From Paenibacillus xylanilyticus (GTDB taxonomy: Bacteria > Bacillota > Bacilli > Paenibacillales > Paenibacillaceae): a stretch of 64,000 bases of DNA. Made by a program: the position numbers and the translations under genes. Below, piece by piece: positions 17,282 to 26,102 of this stretch. Positions within the stretch are counted from its first letter, which is position 1. Each line of letters begins with the position of its first letter. Below the pieces are notes generated by a model, which saw nothing but the letters and a program-made list of their open reading frames with translations, was not told the origin of the DNA and did not search any database. The DNA is taken from the NCBI RefSeq assembly GCF_013359935.1, contig NZ_JABMCB010000177.1:186001-250000 (forward strand), written 5' to 3'.

Positions 17282-18190
17282 TCAGCCCTTGACGGAACCA
17301 ATCATGACACCCTGAACAAAATAACGCTGCAAAAACGGATATACGATAATAACCGGCAGTGTGGATACAATGATGACTGCATAGCGAACGAGTGCCGCTA
17401 CTTCGGCTTTGTTATTCAGTGCTGAGGCAGCTGAACTGTCCATCATGCCGGAGCCCTGGGCCGACATTTCCTGCAGCACGAGGATCTGTCTTAATACGAG
17501 CTGAAGCGGATATTTTGCCGAATCATTCAAATAAATCATCGCTGAGAAATAACTGTTCCAGTGCCCTACACCGTAGAAGAGCGCCATAACGGCTATGATC
17601 GGCATGGACAGCGGAAGTACGATTTTGAAAAACAGCTTGAAATTAGAACAACCATCAATCTGTGCGGCTTCCTGAAGCTCACTCGGGATCGTTCCCTGGA
17701 AGAAGGTACGGGAGACGATGATGTTCCATACCGAAGCTGCGGAAGGCAAAATCAGTGCCCACATGCTGTTAATCATGCCGAGCTCCTTAATCAGCAGATA
17801 ACTCGGTACCAACCCTCCGCCGAAGAACATCGTGAACATAAAGACCCCCATAAAGAACCCTCTGCCAACCAAGTCTCTTCTGCTGAGCGCATACGCCGCC
17901 GGAATGGTGAATATCAGGTTTACAACAGTACCCACAACCGTATACAAAATGGTGTTTGCATAACCTGACCAGATCCGTTGATCCTGAAGTACTCTTTGAT
18001 ACCCTTCAAACGTGATATCCTTGGGAAAGAGCCACATCGCACCCGAAGCAACTTCTTTCGGATTGCTGATTGAAGCACTGATCATATAGACCAGCGGATA
18101 GGCTACAAGGAGAAACGCAATCGTAACGTAGATATAGTTCAGGGTCAGAAAAATTTTGTCTTGTCTCGTTTCTTGTATACCGGTTAACAT
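17282..18190 (-). CDS. ABC sugar permease, LplC/YtcP type
   Basis: Inner-membrane permease of 302 residues with six predicted helices. It carries the EAA loop that docks the ATPase (ELQEAAQIDGCSNFKLFFKIVLPLS). It resembles LplC/YtcP subunits that pair with LplB-type partners. AAAGGAGGGGG precedes ATG 18190 with good spacing; the longer reading frame upstream is not needed. It starts 13 bases after the first permease and precedes the binding protein. Confidence 0.92.
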   Translation of the reverse strand: MLTGIQETRQDKIFLTLNYIYVTIAFLLVAYPLVYMISASISNPKEVASGAMWLFPKDITFEGYQRVLQDQRIWSGYANTILYTVVGTVVNLIFTIPAAYALSRRDLVGRGFFMGVFMFTMFFGGGLVPSYLLIKELGMINSMWALILPSAASVWNIIVSRTFFQGTIPSELQEAAQIDGCSNFKLFFKIVLPLSMPIIAVMALFYGVGHWNSYFSAMIYLNDSAKYPLQLVLRQILVLQEMSAQGSGMMDSSAASALNNKAEVAALVRYAVIIVSTLPVIIVYPFLQRYFVQGVMIGSVKG

Positions 18191-18203
18191 GGTTCCCCCT
18201 CCT

Positions 18204-19163
18204 TTACCAAAGACTGTTCTCACTCGTCTTGCGGACAATCTGATTGACCGTAACGAGCAGGAACGCATTAATCACAGAGTTAAACAGGCCCACAGCAGTA
18301 GAGAAGCTGTATTGTGCATTTTCAAGACCCGAACGATATACAAAAGTGGAAATGACATCTGACGATTCCATATTCAGCGGGTTCTGCATGAGCAGGATTT
18401 TCTCAAACCCAACTCCAAGCAGACTTCCCATGTTCAAAATGAGCAGAATCGTCATTGTTGGTACCAGCACGGGAATGTTGATGTGCCGAATTCGTTGCAG
18501 TCTGTTTGCCCCATCTATAATCGCTGCTTCATGTAGGCCAGGATCTACTGCCGACAACGCAGCAAGGTAGATGATTGTACCCCAGCCCGCACTCTGCCAC
18601 ACGCCGGAAAGCACATATACCGTCTTGAACCATGCCGGGCTTGTCAGAAATGCAGGCGCATCGATACCCATCCATTCCACAAAACGGATCAAAATTCCGG
18701 TGGATGGAGACAAAAAGGCAATCACCATACCAACCATCACGACAACAGAGATAAAATGAGGCGCATAAGTAACCGTCTGGACCAGCTTTTTGAATCGCTT
18801 GTGTTTCAATTCATTGAACGCTAGCGCTAGAATAATCGGAATTGGAAACCCGACAGCGAGCTCATACAAACTGATGCTTAGTGTGTTCCACATCAAATCC
18901 CAGAAATAATAGGATTCAAAGAATCGAACAAAGTGATCGAAACCTACCCAGGAACTCCCGAATACTCCCCGTACCGGATTGTAATTTTTGAACGCAATCT
19001 GGATACCGTACATGGGTCCGTAGTGAAAGATGAGAAAATACAGAAATGCGGGTGCGATAAACAAATACAGCTCCCAGTTCCTCCAGATTTTTTGCCATCG
19101 CTTCCTGCTGATTTTCGGCTGGTATAAAGTCTGTTGCTGATTGACCGTTTTTACTTCCTGCAC
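18204..19163 (-). CDS. ABC sugar permease, LplB/YteP type
   Basis: First gene of the importer operon, a 319-residue inner-membrane permease. Features are a first helix around YLFIAPAFLYFLIFHYGPM, the family motif IAFKNYNPVRG, and an EAA loop (GLHEAAIIDGANRLQRIRHI). I chose GTG 19163, nine bases after AGAAGGAGG; an upstream ATG at 19193 would put that ribosome site inside the coding region. The long upstream region with several inverted repeats suggests regulated transcription. Confidence 0.9.
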   Translation of the reverse strand: MQEVKTVNQQQTLYQPKISRKRWQKIWRNWELYLFIAPAFLYFLIFHYGPMYGIQIAFKNYNPVRGVFGSSWVGFDHFVRFFESYYFWDLMWNTLSISLYELAVGFPIPIILALAFNELKHKRFKKLVQTVTYAPHFISVVVMVGMVIAFLSPSTGILIRFVEWMGIDAPAFLTSPAWFKTVYVLSGVWQSAGWGTIIYLAALSAVDPGLHEAAIIDGANRLQRIRHINIPVLVPTMTILLILNMGSLLGVGFEKILLMQNPLNMESSDVISTFVYRSGLENAQYSFSTAVGLFNSVINAFLLVTVNQIVRKTSENSLW

Positions 19164-19193
19164 ACAGGATCGCCTCCTTCTGTCGTTTCTCAT

Positions 19194-19640
19194 GTTTGGG
19201 TCGTGCGCCGCAGGAAAAGATTGAAAGATTCATTTTACATGTTAGTTTTGTTGGCGCAGCATTAGCTTAACAATAGAGGATCACGCATTTTTTCGTAAAT
19301 ATGTCATTTTGTCAAAGCGCATAAACATTGATGTACCAGGGTTATATAAGATTTTAACTCCATTTTTACAATCGTAAAATGTGTAATTTTCACCTAAAAG
19401 AAAGCGATTCCATTTGTAAAAGTGGAAAATTACCAATTGAAAAATTGGCATACATACGATCTATTTTACATCATTTTTACTTTTTCTTGAGCGAACATGA
19501 CTTTAATGTGTTAATTTAAATGACATACTCCTAACAAATATTCGATTGGTTAAGTGAGGAGTTTGACTTTTTTAAAGTAATGGAACATCCCCCTATTCGG
19601 TATGTACAGCACGTATTGCTTAGATGAGATCGAGCCTTAT
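19194..19640. promoter_or_regulatory. Importer operon upstream region with clustered dyads
   Basis: AT-rich non-coding stretch. On the minus strand a perfect -35 TTGACA lies at 19310-19315 but no good -10 follows at 17 bases, as expected of an activator-dependent promoter. A cre-like 14-mer with two mismatches overlaps it (19312-19325). Farther out are three inverted repeats: TTTTAC/GTAAAA at 19364-19379, GTAATTTTC/GAAAATTAC at 19383-19433, and CCAATT/AATTGG at 19433-19448. These are candidate sites for the AraC-type regulator. No gene was found here. Confidence 0.45.
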
Positions 19641-19649
19641 TCCTACCAA

Positions 19650-19679
19650 CAAAAAAAAGCCGCCAATGGGGCGACTTCT
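19650..19679 (-). terminator. Terminator downstream of ylbG
   Basis: On the minus strand AAGTCGCC and GGCGGCTT pair (one G-U) with a short loop and are followed by eight T. Confidence 0.8.
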
Positions 19680-19750
19680 ATTGCAAATATGTTTTTGTAT
19701 TTCCACACTTATGTCAGCCCAACAATCATTGTTATTGGTGAACGTATTGG

Positions 19751-20017
19751 TTATATCCCGTAAAAACTTGTTTTGTCCATCGTTTTGCTGGCATACTCTG
19801 TTTTGATCTCGTTCCGATAGGAACGTTCAATCTTGCGCACATAGGAAAGCCGCTTCACATTTTTCATCGTATCTTCAGCCCGCTCTGCATTAACGTACAT
19901 GACGACATAATGCATTCGGCGGGAAATGTAATGAACGGTACCATACTTTTCGAGGTTGCGGGCCGCTTTTAAATCACTAACCCAAATAATAAATCCTGTC
20001 CTTTCCGCAAACATCAT
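19751..20017 (-). CDS. ylbG: YlbG family protein (DUF2129)
   Basis: Small cytoplasmic protein of 88 residues. It matches the YlbG/DUF2129 family: IIWVSDLKAARNLEKYGTVH, then YISRRMHYVVMYVN and VRKIERSYRNEIKTEY. The biochemical role is unknown. It follows ylbF on the same strand by 85 bases; the pair is conserved in Bacillota. Confidence 0.92.
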   Translation of the reverse strand: MMFAERTGFIIWVSDLKAARNLEKYGTVHYISRRMHYVVMYVNAERAEDTMKNVKRLSYVRKIERSYRNEIKTEYASKTMDKTSFYGI

Positions 20018-20101
20018 CTTCCCCGCCTCTCTTATAATGGAGACCGGACACTTCCGAGGAGAAGGTCCGGTCTATATGGAATTTAATTTATTGGAATTCG
20101 G

Positions 20102-20542
20102 TTAACCGCAGCTGCATTTGCCGCCGCTGCCACAGCCGCCACCTTTTGGATTCGGGTCATTGCTTGGAACCTTAATGGTGGTAGACACTGCGTAAGCAAT
20201 GGTCTCCGACATCTGATGCAGCATCTCATCCAGCGCTCTCTCCGCCTGCTTGAAACGGGCTACTGCCTCAATTTGTTCCAATTCCTGTTCCAGAGCTCTT
20301 ACCTGGTCTTTTGCAGCATGATAATCCGGGTGGAAGTGCCCAAAACGCTGTGTTTCTTCAAACAGTTCCTTTTTGGCATTCAGCTTGCGTATTCCAGCTT
20401 GGATCTCCGGATTGGTTTCAACTTGCTGCTTCCAATATAAATAATCCGATACTTCGGCAGATTGGTTAATCATGTCGCCCAGTTCATATGCGCCCGTCAA
20501 CACTTGGGCCATATCGACCGTGTTCAATTCCGCTACGCTCAT
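20102..20542 (-). CDS. ylbF: YlbF/RicF family protein
   Basis: Member of the YlbF/YmcA family. In B. subtilis RicF (YlbF) joins RicA and RicT in a complex carrying two [4Fe-4S] clusters that helps RNase Y mature mRNAs and promotes sporulation, biofilm and competence. This copy has 146 residues, a helical hairpin core, and a C-terminal cysteine cluster CGSGGKCSCG that fits a cluster-ligand role. The ATG at 20542 is 9 bases after AGG in AGATAGG; an ATG at 20551 lies in that site. It precedes ylbG. Confidence 0.9.
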   Translation of the reverse strand: MSVAELNTVDMAQVLTGAYELGDMINQSAEVSDYLYWKQQVETNPEIQAGIRKLNAKKELFEETQRFGHFHPDYHAAKDQVRALEQELEQIEAVARFKQAERALDEMLHQMSETIAYAVSTTIKVPSNDPNPKGGGCGSGGKCSCG

Positions 20543-20666
20543 GAAATTCATCCTATCTATATATAAAGTTCTACGTAAGGTAGACTACTTTATCATAGCA
20601 TATCCCCCGATAGTTAAGAAGAGTTTTTCCTGCAATTAGAAAATAGGGGAACATGAGCTTCATGCG

Positions 20667-22442
20667 TCATATCTGCTCTGGTACGATCAGTCGTATCTTG
20701 TCCCAGTCCATAGGCGAGATGGTACACCGCTCTATTGCTCTCTCGTCTGTCCCAGGGACAACCCAGCCTGTCAGCGTCCAATCGTCATGACCCTGGATTT
20801 GTTCCGGAATAATGTATACCACGGACTGATCTTTTTTCAGACTCAGCTTGGTCTGCCATTCTATCGCTTTTGCCGTAATCTGACGAGTTGTGGACATGTG
20901 ATACCGCCGCCAATCGTTATGCCACATGTCCGGAATTGACCCGTACTCTGGTAAAAGATCCGATGGCTCCACTATGAACTGCTCTTGCTCATATATAAAC
21001 GAATCCGGCCCAAGATGGAATAGTCCCTCCCTACCCTGTACATAAAAGCTTGCTTGTGAATCACCAGGTTCAATCACGTGATCATCCTTGTCGTTCAAAA
21101 AGGAGTCAATCGACTTTATAATCTGATTATTCGCTGCATTTTTATCACTCTGCGTCTTCAAGCGATCCCATTCACTTCCCCATTGTTGGATCGCCATACG
21201 TACATGCTCTGGGACTCTCATGGCAGCATAACAGTCAAGGAATTCCATCACTTTGTCACACGTAAACCCGTTTCGTGACGCATTCATGATTTGTTCTTTG
21301 GTCACACGATAAATACTCATCCGGTCGAGGCTGATCAATTCGGCGCAGTACTCCAGTTTCCAGCGAACTTGTGGAATCACCTCTGGTGGGACCATAATTT
21401 CGAAGTCAGGCTGCACAAAGAAGACTTCCTTGCCAGTATCCATGGCTTGCTGTACCTCCGAGTGTAACAACGCTTCAGGATCAACCAGCCAGCGATAAAA
21501 CAAGTTGCCAGAAGCATCTTCACCAATCTCGCCGTATCCCCATCCAGCTAGAGCATTGAGCCAGCTCCGGACATATTCTGACTGTCCAGCATCCCCGGTT
21601 TCCCCGTTCTTGTTACGCTGCAGAATCACATCTGCAATATCGAACCACGTATACTGGCTTGCACCTAACAATATCAAACGGTAGCGAAAATGTTGTACCT
21701 CTGGGCTCGATATACCATATCGACCCATACACACCTTGAATATTTCGCGATGCATGAAGGGCCAAGACTGCTTTAACCAGTAACCCAGAGAGGCAGCATC
21801 TACCTGTATTTTTTCTTGATCCTTATGGAGAAGCCCCAGGCTGAGCAGCATATCCAAAAGGATGGCAACATGGGCAGGATACACATCCGGATGTTCGTAC
21901 TGCAAGTTTAACCCGACAAAATCTTCGGCACACCAATGAGTCATGGCACTTAAGCGCTGCAGCATTCTTTTGTGGACTGTACCTTTACTGGTTAATGTGA
22001 GATTTTCTCTGGCGATCCAGGCCAGAATATGAATGATTTCAACAGCGATATCCGGTTTGGCTTCTTGGATCACTTGAATTGGATTACTCTGGGTCATCTT
22101 AAGTTCAAGTCCATCCCGCCCCATATCCCGCTCCGGCAAACCGTTATCCCTGATCCTTTGTGCGTATGCTGCCGTTAATGCGGGGATGAGGTGAACCGGG
22201 ATGTAGTATAAGCTCTCCCCCCATGTCTTGCGTACAGCCCTAATCCACCCCTTCTGCCTTAGACGAATAAACGCTGACCTGGCTTCCACCCCGCTCAGTC
22301 CTTCTGCCGCTGACTCGGACGTTGTCATCATTGTGGAAAAGGGTTGACCTGCATGTTTGTGAAAAAGAGCACCCAGTACTACTTGCTCTGAAGGTAAAAG
22401 TTCCGTTAGCTCTTTTGGTTCCGATGCTTCGTATACTCGCAT
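20667..22442 (-). CDS. Helicase-associated protein (XPB N-terminal/Rv0862c type)
   Basis: A 591-residue protein that looks like the helicase-associated family (Helicase_C_3, XPB N-terminal-like) paired with bacterial XPB in actinobacteria. The supporting block is VFFVQPDFEIMVPPEVIPQ at about 345, followed by AELISLDRMSIYRVTKEQI, which is how these domains read. The N-terminal third looks like winged-helix repeats (PFSTMMTTSESAAEGLSGVE, RSAFIRLRQKGWIRAV). It lacks Walker motifs. It begins 46 bases after the helicase stop and is surely co-transcribed. The function is presumably as partner or loader of the helicase; not proven. Confidence 0.78.
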   Translation of the reverse strand: MRVYEASEPKELTELLPSEQVVLGALFHKHAGQPFSTMMTTSESAAEGLSGVEARSAFIRLRQKGWIRAVRKTWGESLYYIPVHLIPALTAAYAQRIRDNGLPERDMGRDGLELKMTQSNPIQVIQEAKPDIAVEIIHILAWIARENLTLTSKGTVHKRMLQRLSAMTHWCAEDFVGLNLQYEHPDVYPAHVAILLDMLLSLGLLHKDQEKIQVDAASLGYWLKQSWPFMHREIFKVCMGRYGISSPEVQHFRYRLILLGASQYTWFDIADVILQRNKNGETGDAGQSEYVRSWLNALAGWGYGEIGEDASGNLFYRWLVDPEALLHSEVQQAMDTGKEVFFVQPDFEIMVPPEVIPQVRWKLEYCAELISLDRMSIYRVTKEQIMNASRNGFTCDKVMEFLDCYAAMRVPEHVRMAIQQWGSEWDRLKTQSDKNAANNQIIKSIDSFLNDKDDHVIEPGDSQASFYVQGREGLFHLGPDSFIYEQEQFIVEPSDLLPEYGSIPDMWHNDWRRYHMSTTRQITAKAIEWQTKLSLKKDQSVVYIIPEQIQGHDDWTLTGWVVPGTDERAIERCTISPMDWDKIRLIVPEQI

Positions 22443-22487
22443 TGGCTTTGCCCTGCCTTTCTATACCACACTTACGCCTGGTGGCAG

Positions 22488-24179
22488 TTACATATGTTCA
22501 TGGATAACGGAGTATTCATAACCTTGCTCCACCAAAAACATCTGGCGACGCAATGCAAACTCCTGTTCCCTGCTATCTTCCGATACGAGCGTATAAAAAT
22601 AGGCTTTATTATCTCCCGGCTTAGGCCTCAAAATCCTGCCCAGTCGCTGTGCCTCTTCCTGCCTTGAGCCATAACTTCCCGATATTTCAAGCGCTACAGC
22701 TGCATCCGGAAGGTCCACGGCAAAGTTCGCCACCTTGGAAACCACAATTGTTTTGATCTCGCCCCGGCGAAAGGATTCAAACCACTTCACCCGTTCATGT
22801 TGGGACATCATGCCAGAAATCAGTGGCGCGTCAATTTCCCGGGCAATGGTTTCGAGCTGATCCAGATATTGACCTATCACAAGTGCAGGCAGATCATGGT
22901 GTTGACGCAGCAATCGCCTTATCACTTGCAGCTTTGCCGGATTTTCAGCCGCAAGACGAAACTGATGTTTTGCTTCAGCCTCCAGGTAACTTGTTTTCAG
23001 ATCCGTCGAAAAAGGAATGCGGATTTCCTGGCACTGCACATTGGCAATCCAGCCTTGCCGCTCTAGGTCTTTCCATGGCATATCATACAGTTTAGGACCG
23101 ATGAGGGAGAATACATCCTGCTCACACCCATCTTCCCTTACCAGGGTTGCGGTTAATCCCAGTCTTCGCGTAGCTTGAATATCTGCCGTAGCCCGAAATA
23201 CGGGTGCTGGCAGCAAATGCACCTCGTCATAAATGATGAGCCCCCATTCCCGCTCACTCAGCAATTTAATGTGAGTAAAATCGGAATCTTTGGATTTTCT
23301 GTGGGTAAGGATCTGATAGGTTGCCACGGTGACAGGCCGCACCTGTTTTTTTTGACCGGAGTATTCACCGATTTGATCACAGGTAAGCGTCGTCTTATCC
23401 TGTAACTCTTGGATCCACTGCCGAACCGAGGTTGTGTTGGAGGTCAATATGAGGCATTCGCATTGAAGCCTTTCCAGAACAGCCATGCCAATGACGGTTT
23501 TTCCAGCTCCACAAGGCAATACGAGCAGACCGCTGCCACCCATGCCTTCACTTCCCTCAAAAGCGTCAACGGCTTCTCTCTGATATGAACGCAGCCCAAA
23601 AGCTTCCTGATCCGAATCGGTTTCATGAAGGTCATTCGCTTCACTTTTCCAGCCAAAAGAAAGACGTGTTCCGGGGCGGTATCCGGCATAATCCAGTACA
23701 GGGTAGCCCAAACGCGTCAATTCTTGCTTAAGTAATCCTCGCTGTTCTCCGCGAACCACAAGCTCGTCCGGAGCCACACGTTCCATACGAAAAGCTGCAA
23801 TGGTCTTTAGCCCAGTCAACTCGTCAAGCAGTTGTTCACTGTCTCCGACCAGGCGCAGACGCTGATGGTCCTTTTCCCAATTGAGCTTCAACTTCCCGTA
23901 TTGACCCATAATCCTTCGAATATCCTGTATGAGGGCCGCTGGTACGTTCCAGCGAGAAACGGACTCCAGACTGCTAATGACTTGATCAGCACTCCATCCA
24001 AGTGCAGCAGCATTCCAAAGAGATAATGATGTCATGCGGTAGGTATGGAAGCCCTCAGGGGTCTTCACAAGTTCGGCGAATGTTCCTAGTCGTGCGCGGG
24101 CCTGCTCGAATCCGGGATGACCCACTTCCAGCAGTATCGTAAAATCCCGCTGAACAATACATGCATCTGTCGTCTCCAT
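22488..24179 (-). CDS. XPB/Rad25-type DNA helicase
   Basis: Superfamily 2 DNA helicase/translocase of 563 residues. It has Walker A PCGAGKT near 220, the DEVH box (IIYDEVHLLPAP) near 312, the GLTATLVRED block containing the RED motif diagnostic of XPB, and IGPKLYDMPWKDL right after it, which closely follows eukaryotic XPB. The arginine finger region EEAQRLGRILRPK ends the second RecA domain. Eukaryotic XPB opens DNA in TFIIH; bacterial forms unwind 3'-5' and may act in repair. GGAGGAGC precedes the ATG. It forms a two-gene operon with the helicase-associated protein. Confidence 0.93.
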   Translation of the reverse strand: METTDACIVQRDFTILLEVGHPGFEQARARLGTFAELVKTPEGFHTYRMTSLSLWNAAALGWSADQVISSLESVSRWNVPAALIQDIRRIMGQYGKLKLNWEKDHQRLRLVGDSEQLLDELTGLKTIAAFRMERVAPDELVVRGEQRGLLKQELTRLGYPVLDYAGYRPGTRLSFGWKSEANDLHETDSDQEAFGLRSYQREAVDAFEGSEGMGGSGLLVLPCGAGKTVIGMAVLERLQCECLILTSNTTSVRQWIQELQDKTTLTCDQIGEYSGQKKQVRPVTVATYQILTHRKSKDSDFTHIKLLSEREWGLIIYDEVHLLPAPVFRATADIQATRRLGLTATLVREDGCEQDVFSLIGPKLYDMPWKDLERQGWIANVQCQEIRIPFSTDLKTSYLEAEAKHQFRLAAENPAKLQVIRRLLRQHHDLPALVIGQYLDQLETIAREIDAPLISGMMSQHERVKWFESFRRGEIKTIVVSKVANFAVDLPDAAVALEISGSYGSRQEEAQRLGRILRPKPGDNKAYFYTLVSEDSREQEFALRRQMFLVEQGYEYSVIHEHM

Positions 24180-24303
24180 CCCTGCTCCTCCTGTCTGATG
24201 GAATTACGTTGTGCTCTCTACGGATAAGCATGCATAACAAAAAGTCCAGTTCCGGCAAACCCAGAAATGAACCTTCGCAGCCGACACTCCCATCCTGGTC
24301 ATA

Positions 24304-24343
24304 CAAAAAAGAGCACCCTACTTCTAAGAGTAGGATGCCCAAC
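24304..24343 (-). terminator. Terminator of the M20 amidohydrolase gene
   Basis: On the minus strand GCATCCTACTC and AAGTAGGGTGC pair imperfectly around TTAG, and CTCTTTTTT follows. Confidence 0.85.
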
Positions 24344-24361
24344 TATACCCAAAACATTCTG

Positions 24362-25531
24362 TTAATCCGCCATATAATCGGTAGCCATGGCAATAAAGAG
24401 CTTTACAGCATGCTGCATGGCATCTTCATCAAAATCAAATTTGGGGTGATGATGCGGATAAATGGCGCCTTTGTCCGGATTGCCCGCACCGACAAACATG
24501 AAGCAGCCTGGAACCTTCTGTAAATAGTAAGCGAAATCTTCTGCTGGCATCAACATAGGCGATGTCTGCACTTGTTCCTCCCCAAACACCTGGACCGCAC
24601 TCCGGAAGAACCGGGCCGTTTCTCGCTCATCGTTCACGACAGGCGGATAACCCATGATGTAATTCACATCTGTCTGTGCTCCATACGCTCCACCCGTCTG
24701 GGAAACGATGGTGTGTACACGTTCCTTCATTTCTGCTCTTGTTTCTTCATCAAATGTTCGGACAGTTCCACTCATTTTGCAGGACTCTGCAATAACATTC
24801 TGGGCAGATCCCGCCTGCATTGTGCCGATGGTCAATACTGCAGGACGCAGCGGATCCACGGAACGACTGACGACCGTCTGCAGCTGCATGACAAGTGCAG
24901 AACCTGCGACCAGACTGTCTATGGTCGACTGCGGCATGCCTCCGTGACCGCCTTTTCCTTTGATCTCAATGTAAAAGTCGTCCGCAGCCGCCATGAGCGG
25001 TCCTTCCTTGCTGGCTGCCACTCCCACCGGAAGAGGCGTCCACAGATGGATGCCATAGATCACATCGACACCATCAAGCGCACCATCCGAAATGACTTTT
25101 ACAGCCCCGCCTGGAAGCAGCTCTTCCGCAGGCTGAAACAAGAAGCGGATCTCGCCTTGGATATCAGCCTTGTGCTTGCTGAAATACAATGCCGTTCCGA
25201 GTAAAATGGACACATGCCCATCATGACCACACGCATGCATTGCTCCTGCCTTTTGCGAAGCATATTCAACGTCCTTCTCATCCTGAATCGGCAGTGCATC
25301 CATATCAGCCCGAAGCATGACGACCGGACCAGGCTTGTCCCCCCGAATCGTACCAATCACACCATGACCGCCTACATGACGTTTCACTTCAGCTCCGAAG
25401 CTCTCCAGCATATCCGCCACAAAAGAGGATGTCTTCTCCTCATGAAAGGAAACCTCGGGATTGCGATGAAGATGACGCCGCCATTCCACCATATGGATTT
25501 GCAGATCGTCCCACCATATATTATTTGTCAT
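24362..25531 (-). CDS. M20-family amidohydrolase
   Basis: Zinc-dependent amidohydrolase of 389 residues, in the group with hippurate hydrolases, N-acyl-amino-acid deacylases and N-acetyl-diaminopimelate deacetylase. Metal motifs are HACGHDGH (about 103-110) and the PAEE catalytic pair (about 138-141). HHHPKFDFDEDAM near the C-terminus supplies the last ligand. The dimerisation domain GKGGHGGMPQ is present. No signal peptide. The substrate cannot be fixed by sequence; an N-acyl amino acid is most likely. It is transcribed alone between two non-coding gaps. Confidence 0.88.
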   Translation of the reverse strand: MTNNIWWDDLQIHMVEWRRHLHRNPEVSFHEEKTSSFVADMLESFGAEVKRHVGGHGVIGTIRGDKPGPVVMLRADMDALPIQDEKDVEYASQKAGAMHACGHDGHVSILLGTALYFSKHKADIQGEIRFLFQPAEELLPGGAVKVISDGALDGVDVIYGIHLWTPLPVGVAASKEGPLMAAADDFYIEIKGKGGHGGMPQSTIDSLVAGSALVMQLQTVVSRSVDPLRPAVLTIGTMQAGSAQNVIAESCKMSGTVRTFDEETRAEMKERVHTIVSQTGGAYGAQTDVNYIMGYPPVVNDERETARFFRSAVQVFGEEQVQTSPMLMPAEDFAYYLQKVPGCFMFVGAGNPDKGAIYPHHHPKFDFDEDAMQHAVKLFIAMATDYMAD

Positions 25532-25741
25532 TTTCTCCCCATCCTTTCGATCTTGAACGGAACTTTCATCAAGTCCGAACCATCCTCATCAAACCTATTG
25601 CTGTATATTGTAGCAGAATTGGAAGAAAACCGATACGAAACGCCTTTCGAAAGCTTGCACGGGAAGGGGAAACATACTATCATGAACTAGAGAAATGCAC
25701 GAGAATTATACTCGGAAGCTTATGAGGAGGATCAGACGCTT

Positions 25742-26089
25742 ATGATTTTTGAGAATACAGGCTTGGATGGCTTGAAAAGCGACTTGGCATACCTGGATGA
25801 GAGCGCCGAGAAAGTCGGATTTGTCCGGTGGCAATGGGAGTATTACCGTGCTACATATGACTACAAAATCGAAGATGACAACACAAAATCGGAATACTTT
25901 GTACGTATCAATACCCGTGTAGTGGATGGCAAACTTGAAAAACCGGATACGGTGCTCTCTGTCGAGGCTGTTTATCTCGGAAAAGCAACCTTCCCGCACG
26001 GTCTGGATTATGACTCTTCTGTTCCGCAGCCAGTCGTGAAGCTGGCAGCCCAAAAATTGCAGCAGCTCAAAGAACTGCTGGAAGCTTAG
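25742..26089 (+). CDS. yugN: YugN-like protein
   Basis: A 115-residue protein of the YugN family (PF08868), function unknown. Matching blocks are MIFENTGLDG, FVRWQWEYYRATYDYKIE and GKATFPHGLDYD. AGGAGG lies 11 bases before the ATG. The stop is 13 bases before ftsW, so the pair forms an operon. Confidence 0.85.
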   Translation: MIFENTGLDGLKSDLAYLDESAEKVGFVRWQWEYYRATYDYKIEDDNTKSEYFVRINTRVVDGKLEKPDTVLSVEAVYLGKATFPHGLDYDSSVPQPVVKLAAQKLQQLKELLEA

Positions 26090-26102
26090 GCTGGGCCAAA
26101 CC

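Noticed and set aside
19527-19570. Hairpin ACTCCT/AGGAGT with T-rich tail, possible small-RNA end
   Set aside because: The stem is only six base pairs with a long loop, the T-run is not adjacent, and no promoter was seen for a plus-strand RNA.
24181-24361. Short gap between the helicase and M20 gene as a possible small-RNA site
   Set aside because: Only the M20 terminator is visible; no promoter or conserved fold was found.
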